From assembly GCA_010093685.1 (NCBI GenBank), contig MU006225.1:1253575-1317574 (forward strand): 64,000 nt of DNA, in the 5' to 3' direction. The stretch comes from Ophiobolus disseminans. Its lineage: Eukaryota; Ascomycota; Dothideomycetes; Pleosporales; Phaeosphaeriaceae. The first letter of the stretch is position 1; each line of letters starts with the position of its first letter. This document shows positions 11,822 to 22,761 of this stretch, piece by piece. The translations under genes were made by a program, and so were the position numbers. The notes under the pieces were generated by a model, which was not told the origin of the DNA, made no database searches, and was given only the letters and a program-made list of their open reading frames with translations.

Positions 11822-12922
11822 ATGGGTTCCATCTCGATATCGACCCTGAACGGTTCTTCGCCAGACTATCGAGCAACGCTCGCAGCTCGTCTTCGTGGCC
11901 AAACGATTCTCGTTCCCGACATCCTCCGCACCATCTACAACAACCCTAAAGTACGACTGAACGACACCGAATTCCTCACCCGGCGGCTGGACCCCTGGCT
12001 GGACGCCTACGTTCCTACGGAAGGCCAACGCGCCAAGCAACGCAAGGTCAACACACCCCTTGTCTCCAGCTACTTCTGGGCTCGGGTTCCGAACGACAAA
12101 TTTGCCGTCCTCGGATCCTTCATGGCGTGGTTCTTTCTGTGGGACGACGAAATCGATTGTGGCTCGCTTACTCTCGACAATGATGGCCGCACAGACGCCT
12201 ATTGCAACGACGCAATCGCCTTCATCACGAGTTACATGCAGCCGGAACTGAACATCGCCCGCCCGGCTCCAGGTCGCTTGCATAACAGCGGATGCTTCGT
12301 CGATATCGGGCTCGCCATGCAGGATGGCCAGTCGAAAGCCGATCGCGACCGCTACGTCTCGGCGCTCGTAGCGTACATGAACTCTGTACGCGCGGGCCAG
12401 GCGCAGTGGCAGGTTGGTGTAAGCGCGGTGGAGGACTTCATCGAGCGCCGTGCGAAGAGCATAGGTGTGATTCCGACGCTGTGTACGCATGTCTGGGGAT
12501 ATGGCATCAGGCTTCCGGAATGGGTGTGGAATCACGAGGCTATGCAGAAGATGACGTACGAGGTGTGTGTTACGGTAGCGCTGTACAACGATATTGCGAG
12601 TCTGAAGAAGGAACTCAAGGCGAATGAGGTCGATAACATTATTCCTATCTTGGTGTTTCATCACGATATCTCGGCGCAGGAAGCTGTCGATATGACGATT
12701 GAGATTCTGGACAAGTCTTACCGAGAGTTTTTGAGCGCTGTTGAATGCCTGAAGGATGCAGTTAGTGGGGAGGACGAAGATGTCAAGCGCGATTTTCAGA
12801 TCTGGGTCGATGCTTGTGTAGACATGCTGGTGGGTAACGTTGCCTGGAGCCTTACCATTCCACGCTATCTACCGAGGTCCGCTCTAGACGACGCAGGCTC
12901 AGGTTTCAAGGTTATTCTATAA
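11822..12922 (+). CDS. Class I terpene synthase (sesquiterpene-cyclase type)
   Basis: A single exon of 366 residues. The metal-binding aspartate motif is WDDEID (DDEID, residues 108-112) and the second metal triad is NDIASLKKE (256-264, matching NDxxSxxxE). An ERR pair near 208-210 could supply the diphosphate sensor Arg, and a PRY near the C-terminus fits the RY pair of microbial cyclases. Length and motif spacing match fungal sesquiterpene cyclases of the pentalenene/aristolochene type. It would ionise a prenyl diphosphate, probably farnesyl diphosphate, in the cytosol. The divergent P450 is the obvious tailoring partner. No prenyltransferase, transporter or regulator lies next to it, so the locus is minimal. 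The product cannot be predicted. Confidence 0.9.
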   Translation: MGSISISTLNGSSPDYRATLAARLRGQTILVPDILRTIYNNPKVRLNDTEFLTRRLDPWLDAYVPTEGQRAKQRKVNTPLVSSYFWARVPNDKFAVLGSFMAWFFLWDDEIDCGSLTLDNDGRTDAYCNDAIAFITSYMQPELNIARPAPGRLHNSGCFVDIGLAMQDGQSKADRDRYVSALVAYMNSVRAGQAQWQVGVSAVEDFIERRAKSIGVIPTLCTHVWGYGIRLPEWVWNHEAMQKMTYEVCVTVALYNDIASLKKELKANEVDNIIPILVFHHDISAQEAVDMTIEILDKSYREFLSAVECLKDAVSGEDEDVKRDFQIWVDACVDMLVGNVAWSLTIPRYLPRSALDDAGSGFKVIL

Positions 12923-13134
12923 ACAGGCTTGCGGGCTGGATTGTTATAAAGGAATTTGACATGCCACAGGAAAGCGAATATAGATGGGCCAATACCCGCC
13001 AGGTATCGGCATAAATGCATGAGACTACCAAAGATAAGTACGGAATATGAGTGGATAAAGTAATTTGGAAACATGTTACACATTCAGTTCATTTCCATGG
13101 AATTCAATACTTTAATATGATAACCACAATTCCC

Positions 13135-15327
13135 TCACCACTTCCTCGCGTACGTGCCATTCCCAGCAGTACCCACATCCGTGTCCAAAACCGCAACACT
13201 CAGCTGCGGCAAGCTGAACTCAAATGTTCCGCCAACACCCGCTTCAACCACGGTCGTCTTTGTGTCGACGATGTTGATACCCGTGAACGGGTCATTGTAC
13301 GCATATGGATCGCCAACCGAGTTAGTCAACACCGTCAAGCTGGCCTTGGTACCTGGCTTTACGCCCTGGAAGTGCACCGAAACAGGTACGGGAGCACCAT
13401 CGGTAGTGTTATACGCTGCGCCCTTCCAGACAAGAGCGCCATTCCTGTTCTCGTCTTTGCCGGCAACCCAGTACGCGGGTCCGTAGGAGCTGTTTGACGA
13501 TGTGGGCAGCGTGTGAGTGATCGGGTGGTGTGCGAATAGGCTCCAGCAGTACCAGGTTACAGCCTTGGTCGTCATTTTCGAGTCGGCAGTGTACTGGATC
13601 AACGTGATGGGCCACTGGAAGCGGTTCTCATTTTTCAGGACGGGCGCGTAGAATGTTCCGGGGATGCGGTCGGAGTTGCGCTCGTATCCGATGAGGGAGA
13701 TGGCCTCGCCAACTGCGCCAATCCACCAGGGGTACTTGTAAAGCGGGCCGTTCCAGCGTGGGGGCGTGGCGCCGTTTACGTGGGTGGCGGCTACTTCGCC
13801 GATGATGTGGCCGATGTCGTTATCGAATCTGTCGAACTCTTCGACGAGCTCGTCTGGCTCGCGGTAGGGGTGGTAGTCGCCGATTGCGCCTTCGGGAAAC
13901 TCCAAACCGTTGACGGTGTTGGGACCTGTGGTAGCGCCCTCGGGTGCTGGATCGCTGGTCGCGCTGGATGCGATGACTTGGATCTCTGGGTATGCGGCTT
14001 TGATGGCATCGAAGAACATCTTGAAGCGATACTCGCGATACGAGTTCCAGCCAAGAGGATATCCGGCGAGCCAGTCTTCGTTGCCAACTTCGACATAGTT
14101 GAGCTCAAAGGGTTCGGGATGACCGAGTTCAGCGCGGCGCTTGCCCCATGGTGAATCAGCTGGTCCGCGAACGAACTCGATCTGGGCAAGCGCGTCGTCG
14201 ATGAAAGGTTGGAGGTCTTCCTTGGGTGTGACGCCGCCGTCAAGAGCGAGACCGGCCCATACACCAATGACTACGACGTTTGTTAGAACGTGACGAGATT
14301 TTACCAACCCAATGCAACTTACCAATCTGCATGTCCATATCCTCTGCCCACTCAAGATACTCCATCATGCCTAGACCGTGGGTTTGCTGGTATCCCCACA
14401 CGCCTTGAAAACCTGGACGGGTCTTCAAGGGGCCAAGGGTATCTTTCCAGTCCCAGTACGTATCGTTAGTGAGACCCTCCAGCATATTACCGCCAGGGAA
14501 TCGAAGGAAGTGCTATGAACTTTGTTAATGATGAGACATAGTTTGGTCATATGAAGAAACTCACCGGATTCATGTCAGCGAGTGCTTGTGCGATATCCAA
14601 ACGCAGACCATTCTTGCGGTTCTTGAATGTCGGAGGGAAGAGACTGATGAGGTTGAAGTCCAGCGAGCCGCCAGCCACCTTCGATGCATCGAAAGTGATC
14701 GAGAACGTGTTGTTGGAGTTTGGTGCATCCTTTTCAGGGATAAGCTCGAATGTGTGCTCAGTCCACTCGTTTGCAACAGCTTTGGACGGCACTTCAATGG
14801 AGCCGAAGACATCCGTTGTCAGGTTCGATTCGAGCGATGCCGTAAAGGAACCGTTGTAAGAACCCCTAACCCAGAACGAGCCGCTGTATTTCTGCTGCTT
14901 GACGTCGATGCCCCAGTAACCCTCATTCTTGAAGCCAGTCTTGCCAGTGCCGTTCCCAGCTGCTACGCGCATGGATGCAGGTAGCGCTGGTGAAAGCGGC
15001 TGAGTACCATTGTTGATGGTAAGCTTGGCGCCGTTGATTGGAAAGTAGTGCGCTGTCGAAACCGGGAACGCCTTAGAGTATTGGAAGGCGCGGTTCTGGA
15101 CGAGTTCCGCGTATATGCCTCCATCACCTGAGTTGTTGATGTCCTGAATCGTCAGTATACAGCCATTGGAGCATTCTCATGTGTCTCACCTCATGGAGAA
15201 AGCCATATCCATATGGATGGCCAAATTTGCCAGTGACATTACCGCCCGAAGATTGCACGACGACGTCGACAGCAAGCGCTGACGCTATGCACGAAGCGGT
15301 AACGAGGGCTCGTCCGAGAATAGTCAT
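13135..15327 (-). CDS. Secreted GH51 alpha-L-arabinofuranosidase
   Basis: Four exons (introns 15189-15144, 14564-14513 and 14322-14271; frame kept at each) give about 680 residues. The start at 15327 gives a compact signal peptide (MTILGRALVTASCIASALA, then VDV); an in-frame ATG at 15369 would add 14 residues. Features in order are a carbohydrate-binding-like N-terminal module (GYGFLHEDINNSGDGGIYAEL rebuilt across intron 1), HFLRFPGGN across intron 2, EVGNED with the general acid/base Glu, IIGEVAATH with the probable nucleophile Glu, and a C-terminal beta domain. GH51 enzymes remove arabinose side chains from hemicellulose. This fits with the CE1 esterase as plant cell-wall degradation, although the two are not adjacent. 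Confidence 0.88.
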
Positions 15328-16252
15328 GGTGGCGAGTGAAGCAAGCAATGCTTTGGTAGTATCAAACACGTTCTATCGACACTCTTATACGTCGTTGATC
15401 ATGTTAATCGCATCATATGTTTACTCAGTGCCATCTTAGCTCGCGGATCATTAATCTACAATCTCCACACTTTCGCCCTCATCTTCCCCGGTGGATGGTC
15501 AAAATTCTTGGGTACACCCCGGATAATGCACGTCACTGAACGATGGAGCGCAGGGGCGGGGCGATGGCAATTGGAGGAACTGCGCTGGTTCCTGGGCGGA
15601 AGAATTACGATGCCTGCAGATCCATGTCGACCCCTCCCAAGTGATGTCCTTCGGGTGAGGCGTATGGGCGCAACCAAGCTTCAAGCCATATTCGGGCTTA
15701 TTACAAGGCGCTAGCGGGCAGTATTTGCGGGAGTTCGCCCTCTGTGGACTGGTGTTTTGGGGTTGCGGATGCGTTGCGGATGCGTTGCTGAGTTTGACTG
15801 AAGGCGACAGCAGCGGGGCCGAGGTACTTACCATCGCGCTGTGTCTAATCCCGCCAGGCAGAGCTACATCTTACTCTCTACCTGGCCATGCGTCCGGACG
15901 TGCGGCTATGCATGTATCGCAAACATGTGATGCTCACTGCAAGTTGAAGCGCAGGACGAGGGAATGTGGGCTCTCGGTACCGGTATCGATAAGTCGCGAA
16001 AGCCGGAAGAAAGTTAAGCTTGACAGCTACATCTACGTATGCAAGAGTTGTTTGAGATTTTAAAAAATCTCTGTAGATAACTATACGGAGTATGGGATGG
16101 TTTATCATTATTTCCGGCTTTCGCGACTAACCGAGAGGTGGGATGGAACGCTGTAAGGCCGGTGAACTCTTGGATCTCTGGTCTCGGACCTGTCTCCACC
16201 AGATACGGAACCCCTCACCTCGCACAAACCTCCTTGAGCACAACAACCAACC
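15328..16252. other. Intergenic, about 900 bp, containing a MITE-like inverted repeat
   Basis: It separates the divergent GH51 and amidohydrolase genes. A small tandem repeat (GCGGATGCGTT twice, near 15765) and the inverted repeat at 15971-16137 are the only structures seen. Confidence 0.5.
15971..16137. mobile_element. Short element with terminal inverted repeats (MITE-like candidate)
   Basis: AGTCGCGAAAGCCGGAA at 15992-16008 is perfectly inverted at 16112-16128. Outside these arms a second inverted pair, CTCTCGG (15971-15977) and CCGAGAG (16131-16137), extends the symmetry. The interior of about 100 bp is AT-rich (AGATTTTAAAAAATCT) and non-coding. No target-site duplication is clear, so this may be a hairpin instead of a transposon. 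Confidence 0.45.
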
Positions 16253-17878
16253 ATGACCGGGGCTGCCATCTTCACAAACGGTCGCTTCTTTCAAGAGAAC
16301 GCATCCAGCAATGAAGCGTCATTCCATCCCACGCTCGTCGTCCAGAATGGCAAAATCGCGTACATTGGCCCCTCGGACGCTCCCGAACTCCAGTCCTTCC
16401 GGAAAATAGGAGGCCAAGAGACCGACCTTGGCGGACGGCACGTTCTACCCGCATTCATCGATGCGCACATGCACTTCCTGCTGCTCGGCCAGTCTCTGAA
16501 CAAAGTGCAGCTCGACGGCAGTAAAGACCTGACTGAAATTCGCGCGCGTATCACGCTATGGGCGAAAGCTCACCCAGACAAGGAGCGCATTTTGTGCTCA
16601 GGATGGATGCACAGCATGACAAACGGCGAGGCGAAAGCGAGCATGCTTGATGATCTAGACCCGAGGCCGATATACATCGACTCGAAGGACTTGCATTCAT
16701 GTTGGTGTAGTAGCGCGGCGCTGAAAGAGATGGATGTCCAGGAGATGGAAAATCCAGCTGGTGGGACCATCGAGCGCGATGTCGACGGGAAGGCATCAGG
16801 CTTACTAAGCGAGGCGTGCATTTTGTTGATCGTGTGGCCATATCTGGCTGGTGTTCTACCAATGGAAGACAAGGTCGCTGCGTTGAGAGCGGCCATCAAA
16901 GCCTATCATGCAGTTGGATGCACAGGCTGCATCGACATGGCAATGGACGAGAATGCATGGGAGGCGATATTGGCCCTTCGAGAAACTGAGGGTGGATCGT
17001 TACCGATGCGAGTGGCAGCCCATTGGTGTATAAACCCAGGCGATGGAGAAGAACATCGTTTGCGCCAGGTGGACCGTGCAATCGAGCTGAACAAGCAGTA
17101 CAACAACGACACGAGTCCTGATCTGAGGATTGTGGGTATCAAGATCATCTGCGACGGAGTCATTGACGCCTGCACGGCTGCACTTGCGGAGCCCTACACA
17201 TCGAATGCACACTTCGAAGGCCCAATCTGGACGCCAGAGATGTTGGACCCAGTCGTCAAGAAGGCGTGTGACGCCGGACTGCAGTGTGCCCTACATGCGA
17301 TTGGAGATCAAGCAGCGCACAATGCTGTCAATGTCCTGGAGAAGTACGGCCAGCCAGGACAGCGCCATCGCATCGAGCATCTGGAGCTCACCGCGCCTGA
17401 AGATGCGAAGAGACTGGGGCAGCTGGGCATTACAGCGAGCATACAACCAGTGCATTCCGATCCCGCCATTCTCAGAGCGTGGCCAAAGCTCCTTGGCCCC
17501 GAGCGACTGAAGCGGGCATTTGCGTACTCGGATTTCGCGGACCATGGCGCACCTTTGGCTATTGGATCCGACTCGCCGACCGCGCCCTATGCTCCGCTGC
17601 CGAACTTGTATGTAGCGACGACGCGCAAATCGGCAAGGTCACCCGAGGCCAAAGACGAGCCGGTGAATGCGAACTTCAGACTGGAGCTGGTACAAGCCGT
17701 CAATGCTGCAACAAGTGGTGCGGCTTATTCGTGCTTTGCCGAGGAGCGAGTCGGCAGCCTAGAAGTTGGTAAGCGGGCTGACTTCGTCGTGGTAGACATG
17801 AAATGGCGAGGGGAAGAATTGTTGAATGCGAGCATCAAGGAGACGTGGTTTGAAGGCCGGAAGGTGTATAACGCTTGA
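16253..17878 (+). CDS. Metal-dependent amidohydrolase (amidohydrolase_3, YtcJ-like)
   Basis: A single exon of 541 residues, ATG in an ACCATGACC context. The N-terminal beta sandwich (FTNGRFF, GKIAYIGPSD) is followed by the metal-binding HxH in PAFIDAHMHF, a KIICDGV strand with the likely bridging Lys, HAIGDQA and HRIEHLEL supplying further metal-ligand His residues, and GSDSPTAPYAPL with the catalytic Asp. It closes with the usual EVGKRADFVVVD sandwich strand. This architecture is that of the YtcJ group, whose natural substrates are mostly unknown. No signal peptide is seen, so it is probably cytosolic. Confidence 0.88.
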   Translation: MTGAAIFTNGRFFQENASSNEASFHPTLVVQNGKIAYIGPSDAPELQSFRKIGGQETDLGGRHVLPAFIDAHMHFLLLGQSLNKVQLDGSKDLTEIRARITLWAKAHPDKERILCSGWMHSMTNGEAKASMLDDLDPRPIYIDSKDLHSCWCSSAALKEMDVQEMENPAGGTIERDVDGKASGLLSEACILLIVWPYLAGVLPMEDKVAALRAAIKAYHAVGCTGCIDMAMDENAWEAILALRETEGGSLPMRVAAHWCINPGDGEEHRLRQVDRAIELNKQYNNDTSPDLRIVGIKIICDGVIDACTAALAEPYTSNAHFEGPIWTPEMLDPVVKKACDAGLQCALHAIGDQAAHNAVNVLEKYGQPGQRHRIEHLELTAPEDAKRLGQLGITASIQPVHSDPAILRAWPKLLGPERLKRAFAYSDFADHGAPLAIGSDSPTAPYAPLPNLYVATTRKSARSPEAKDEPVNANFRLELVQAVNAATSGAAYSCFAEERVGSLEVGKRADFVVVDMKWRGEELLNASIKETWFEGRKVYNA

Positions 17879-17953
17879 AAGCTGTGCGATGATGCTAAGG
17901 AACAAATGGCCGTATAAAATGAGAAAAATCATAGGAAATCACGCCCCTCCCCA

Positions 17954-18463
17954 TCAAAAAAACGGATCATTCTGCGCACTATCCCTTTTCACTTCTCGCT
18001 CCTTCTCAACCCAACACGCCGTCCCACTCACACTAACAACCACACACCCAAAGATCTCGCTCTCCCTAACTTCCAACCCCACAATCGCATTCGCGCCCTT
18101 GCTAACCGCTTCCTTGACCAAGCGGTCGATAGCCTGATCGCGCACCTGGTATATGATCGACGTAACGCTTTTCGCTTCACCCCAATTGTTCCCAAATCCG
18201 TTTGCGATATTTTTTATAAACGACTTTGTGTCTTTGCGCGCGCATGAGGTGGTGCCATGAACGGTACCGATGACGCGCAGAACGCGGTGGCCGGGTAGTG
18301 TTGCTGTTGTTGTTGTGAGGAGGGAGGGTGTGCGGCTTGATAGGATTTCGGTTTCGAATGCGAGGGGTGTGACGGATGGGGATGGCGGGTACGGCTTTGA
18401 TGCGGGGTGCCAGCTGGGCATGCGACTTGGTGGGGCCATCATTGAGCGGCGGTTTGTGAGCAT
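17954..18463 (-). CDS. YbjQ/UPF0145-family protein
   Basis: A single frame of 169 residues. The core (HRVLRVIGTVHGTTSCARKD, then QVRDQAIDRLVKEAVSKGANAIVGLEVRESEI, then a final SGTACWV strand) matches the short YbjQ fold: a starting beta strand with GxxxG, an RDEAxxRLxxEAxxxGANAVVG helix-turn, and a closing beta strand. Bacterial members are about 100 residues; the first 50 residues here are a Pro/Ser/Thr-rich extension and the start could lie at any of several early Met codons. The molecular function of the family is not established. It is convergent with the amidohydrolase, 75 bp apart. Confidence 0.75.
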   Translation of the reverse strand: MLTNRRSMMAPPSRMPSWHPASKPYPPSPSVTPLAFETEILSSRTPSLLTTTTATLPGHRVLRVIGTVHGTTSCARKDTKSFIKNIANGFGNNWGEAKSVTSIIYQVRDQAIDRLVKEAVSKGANAIVGLEVRESEIFGCVVVSVSGTACWVEKEREVKRDSAQNDPFF

Positions 18464-19130
18464 TTTGGCGGTGGTGGAGAAGGTTTGCGCGTCTGTGGAT
18501 AGAGTACTTGTTGTTATGAGTTGGTGTTGATGGAAGAGGACGATTGTAATTGAACACGGTGACTATGAAATGGAACCGATCTCTTTCTTCCTCCATGCGT
18601 GACAGATATCTATTATATGCAAACGCAGAGCAACTGCCATGATGCCATTTCTCGACTTCCGAAACACTCCAAGCAAATGCCTCGCCTTAGGCTTCCCCCA
18701 AGTGATGCTTGAGCATCTAAGCCATCACGGGGACGTCGAAAGCGGCCAAAAGCGCCGCGTCTGGGCGAGCGGGAACTTGCGACACCATCATAACACTGTT
18801 AGAACTATCTGGTTGTAAGGAACTTCTAGCGATGGAGGTGCGGAGAGTTATTGCTCGTCCGCCGTTAAGACGAGGCGAGAAAAGTTGAGACGAGCATCCG
18901 AAACAGGTAGCGTCTCAGAGCAAAGTCGCAAACCCGAAACCGGACACTGAGACATCGATGAGGCCTCGAGTAAGATTCGACTTGTTTTGAAAGCGCGGGC
19001 CAGCCATTTAGTGATGAGCTCGAGTGTTGTGGCAGAGTGTTCGTTCGCGAGGCGGCATTGCGCGCTGCTTTCAGGCATCCCTTGAGACACCATTGGACGC
19101 ATTGAGCAACCACAACAGAAGATGTAGTAA
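18464..19130. other. Intergenic, about 670 bp
   Basis: Short overlapping frames on the minus strand around 18850-19110 have no recognisable family. Nothing else is seen. Confidence 0.4.
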
Positions 19131-20051
19131 CTACAACTTTAGGAGTAGTTCTTCATCCAACTTCCGTTGTTGTCGTCTCGCGGCCAAAGCTAATCGTTTC
19201 GCGCGTTTCTTCTCTTCCCGCATCATCTTCTTCTGTTCCCGCATCCTCTTCTTCTCTTCGCACATTTTCTTCCTCTCTTCCCGCATCTCCTTCTTACTTT
19301 TCACTACGATCTTGTTCTTCACTACCATCTTTACTGCCGAGAACCGGCCTTCCGCAATTGCTTCTTTCACAGAAGTACAAAGAAGCGACTTTAGCTCCTC
19401 TTTGGGGTCCTCGCACATATTGAGAAGAAGCGTGATCGGCGAAAACCTAACCTCGATCTTCGATAAATTGAGAGGGGATACTGAAGGGACAAGTCGCATG
19501 TACATGCGCACCAAATCATCCACACGTGCGTGTTCGTACACGTGAGCATCGCTTGGTACTCAGTGCATCTCGACTTCAATACCCTCGTTGTAGAAAGCAT
19601 TCGCATGCTTCATAATGTCGTTGATCAGTGCTGCACATCGTGACTTCTGAAGTGACTCTCGAGGGGCCGCCTGTACTGATAGCAGCGCACTCTGCGCGTT
19701 GCTGAACACCATGAGACGGTCGAAAAGCTCTGCAATCTGAGCAGCTTGGCGGAAAGTTTCCCAGATTGCGAGTATCTCGGCATCTCCAGAGCAATGGTGA
19801 TGGCTGACGGTTACAATCTCCTTGCGTAAGCCGTCTCGCGGAGAGACGAATGTGATTGCGCCGGCGCATGGATGGCAGCCATGGCCACCGCATGCAGAAC
19901 CATCGGCCCATATAAAGAGGGTACGTTCTTGGTGACCTTCAGTCAAGATCGAATGGGCGAAGGCCGACGCCTGTGCTTTGTCTTGGATGTAAATGTTGGT
20001 TGGGTAGGGGTAGAGAGGTTCGATGTGAGTGTCTGCCATTTCGATTCGCAA
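19131..20051 (-). pseudogene. RNase H-like protein gene interrupted by an in-frame TGA
   Basis: The first part (20051-19560, 163 codons; a second Met gives a start at 20039) encodes an RNase H fold: FIWADGSACGGHG with the first Asp, SGDAEILAIWETF with the Glu helix, and VFSNAQSALLS where the usual SDS has become SNA. It stops at TGA 19562-19560. The same frame then continues VPSDAHVYEHARVDDLVRM, the expected last strand and Asp of the fold (normally W-V-P-x-H...N..D), so the stop sits exactly where Trp is expected (TGG to TGA). The downstream tail is strongly basic, with REEKKRM-type repeats. Readthrough is possible, but a nonsense mutation is simpler. RNase H of this kind is common in non-LTR retrotransposons, but no reverse transcriptase lies nearby. 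Confidence 0.7.
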
Positions 20052-20264
20052 GTATTGTTATCCGTCTTGTTCGGGCTTCATAAGAGAAAATCGTTTTGGT
20101 GTTGAAGCGTCAATTCCATAAGAAGCATTCGAGGTGATGTCCCTGGCTAGGGTGACCGAACCATGGTTGCGCCAAACTCAGAACCCCACCATGTTCTTTT
20201 CGCACGGAAATGCACCGCTTGAACAAAGTGTTGACTGATTCGCAGCTCTTGCAACATCACAAGG

Positions 20265-22761
20265 TCAAGCGTATAGTCGTCCCGTGATCGGCAGCTCAAC
20301 TGGCAGGCTCGAGAAACTGCAATGGCCGACCGGCTCGTTTCCGCCACTGAACTCCAGCCCGTGCGACACGGCGCCCCACTGCACAGGTCGTAGATGTGCA
20401 TCTATGTCTTCCTCTGACGGATGACAAGCCGCACTAATCGCAGCCGAAAGACTACCCGCCATTGGCATCCCAGCCGGGTACTTCAGTCTTCCCATAATGA
20501 TGCCACCAACAGCAATAGCCGTTGCAATGACCGTAGTCAAGATGATAGCAACTGGAGAGAAGCCGCACGTCGAGATAGAATCCGTGACAGATATAACTCG
20601 TCCGGTCGATTTCCACACAGTGACAGTGATCTGCACCATGAACAGACTTTGCGACGCAAGCCAGTGGAAGACGCCCGAAAGTATCGTCATCGGTATCGCG
20701 AAGCGGAAGGGCACGCTGAGCCAGTACGTTTCGCGCTGCTGGCCTATCGGTGCCGTGACACGCAGTGTCTTGCGTTGGTTTAGATATGTTGCCCATTCAC
20801 GCGCAATAAACATGTTAGTGTAAAGCGTGTTGAATGTGATGTACAAGTACGAGAGTATGACTTGCGGGGTGTTGGCCAGCAGCACGCTACCCATAAGCGA
20901 GGTGCCGATGGACAGCAGGTTCTTGCCGTTGACACTACCGAACCCAACTTTCCAGAGCTTGGCAAGTCCGCTGGGCATACCGTCTAGGGACCAGATGATG
21001 GCGAGAATGCCAAAAAGGACAGCACCAAAGTAGCTAAGAGTACGTGAGCCGGCATTCAGCATCATGAGTGTATGAACTTACAACATGTACGCGGCAAACC
21101 ATGTACCGTAGCTTGGAGCCATGGACCATTTCTGCCGGATTGGTTCAAATCGCTGGGGCTTAAGCACTCTATCAGGCATATGGTCTATTCTCGCGAGCGT
21201 ATTCCCGTTAAAGTGTCTCTCGACCTCTGCCTTTGACTGTAGACAACGGCCGCGTGTTGTGAGATCAACACACTCAAGGAAGCTGGCAACCGCGTCCCCA
21301 AGCGTGACGAGCGCTTCATGCTTCTTATACCGGAGCAACAGCCAAGCTATGCAGCCCGCCTTGATGAGGTTCGATACGATAACGACGGAAGCGATGATGA
21401 AGCTGAACTGGAGCTTACAAATTTCAGGAACCTGTTCGACCAGGCAGTATCTGACAGGACTTTCGTATGGTGCCCACTTCGATTTGTCGCTCGGCACCTC
21501 GCGCTCGTCTTCGACGTTACAGGTCGAATTTCTGCGTGAAGGGCATCGCCACCCATTTGATGGGACGGTCTCTGGCCTGCTTCGGTACGGGAAGGTTGTG
21601 TTGGCGTTTTGCCACTTGTAGTTTTCGGGATTAGGAGGTGATCCTGTATACCAAACAAAGTCCCCGGTGATGTTGTGAACGGCTAGCTTCCACAGGGTCT
21701 GATTTCGCCATACTGTAGGTTGGCTTTGCACGATATAAACGTTACCTACAAGGGTTGTGTATTGAACGTTGTATTGGCTAAGACAGAGTTCCGTACTCAC
21801 GTTCTTGTACCTAGGAAGATCACCGCTGGTGTCCGTCAGATTAGGCCTGTAAGGATCGAAAAGGGCGCCGACTGCGTCTGCTTTTCCGCTTGAAAATCCA
21901 ACAAAGCTTGATGTGTTGTACTTTGCGCCGGAGAGCCAATCTTCCATTGTTGGCACAACGACATAATCGTTGGCCTGGAGGTTGGTAAAAATGACCGAGT
22001 TGAAGAGCAGATGGAGCGGCAAAGAGGAGAGCATGAGGAGAGTCCAGAGCAACGATCGAGCTTTCGCGATGCGCACGAGGTTATGCAGGCTCGGTACTCC
22101 GATGTGGAGCCAATGTCGGTTGCTATGTGCGTGATCGACCTCAGCTCGGCTGGGTGCGCTGAGGACTTGCATGCAATAATTACTTGCACATAGTAGCAGA
22201 GTGCTGATAGCGTTGACAATAAGATGGGCCCAGACGTTCAGTCTTCGCACCCGAAAACAACTTCCTTGAAGTAGTGTTCCAATGCCTCCTTGCACTACTT
22301 CGCTTTTCTTTTTCAGTACCCAAATCGTCATGACAAGGTTAAGAACGAAGACCAAGATAGCGCCAACAAGCGACAAGAGTGCACCAATGCGCCATCCTGA
22401 CAGGAAGCGTGTGTTGGATGGCCGCTCAATATGATCTTTCCCCGATTTACCGGCAAGAAGGTATTCATCGTCACGTGAAACGCTTGTTGTCCTCGTGGTC
22501 GAGATTTGCGGTTTTAGTGTTTCCGTAGAGTAAAGAATAGGGCTGTTGGTATACTCCGGTCCGTAATAGGAGTGGCTGGGTCTGTCCCGCAGTATTAGAA
22601 TGAACAGACGAACCATACACGAAACGATTGACATACCCTCGTTGCGGAACAAGTTCGATGTCGCTACCTTGCCACTGCCACTCTGGTGCATATCGGTAGT
22701 CGCCCAAATCGGTCTCGTTGTGAACAGCATGGTATTTTGGAGATGTGCGAGGCCCATCCAT
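20265..22761 (-). CDS. DUF6536-type multi-pass membrane protein
   Basis: Three exons (introns 22636-22582, 55 bp with CTAAT branch, and 21081-21034, 48 bp; frame kept at both) give about 797 residues. The start at 22761 (MDGPRTSPKYHAVHNETD) is preferred over a longer frame that would read through intron 1. After a polar N-terminus there are roughly eight hydrophobic segments, beginning with SGWRIGALLSLVGAILVFVLNLVMTIWVL. An extracellular-type loop rich in N-glycosylation sites and Cys follows the third segment, and the motif YFGAVLFG spans intron 2. The layout matches a fungal family of unknown function (DUF6536). The C-terminus ends in an acidic cytosolic tail. Confidence 0.82.

Noticed and set aside
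11816..12664. 282-codon minus-strand frame under the terpene synthase
   Set aside because: It is the mirror of a codon-biased gene; the plus strand has the DDxxD and NSE motifs.
13780..14154. Long frames antisense to the GH51 gene
   Set aside because: They are shadows of a GC-biased coding strand; the GH51 frame carries all recognisable motifs.
18848..19113. Overlapping 80-codon minus-strand frames
   Set aside because: Two frames overlap the same bases with no domain or start context; could be a decayed 3' part of the RNase H-like gene but not supported.
19200..19310. CTTCTT-rich stretch considered as a microsatellite
   Set aside because: It encodes the repeating basic tail (REEKKRM type) of the RNase H-like gene, so protein repeat explains it.
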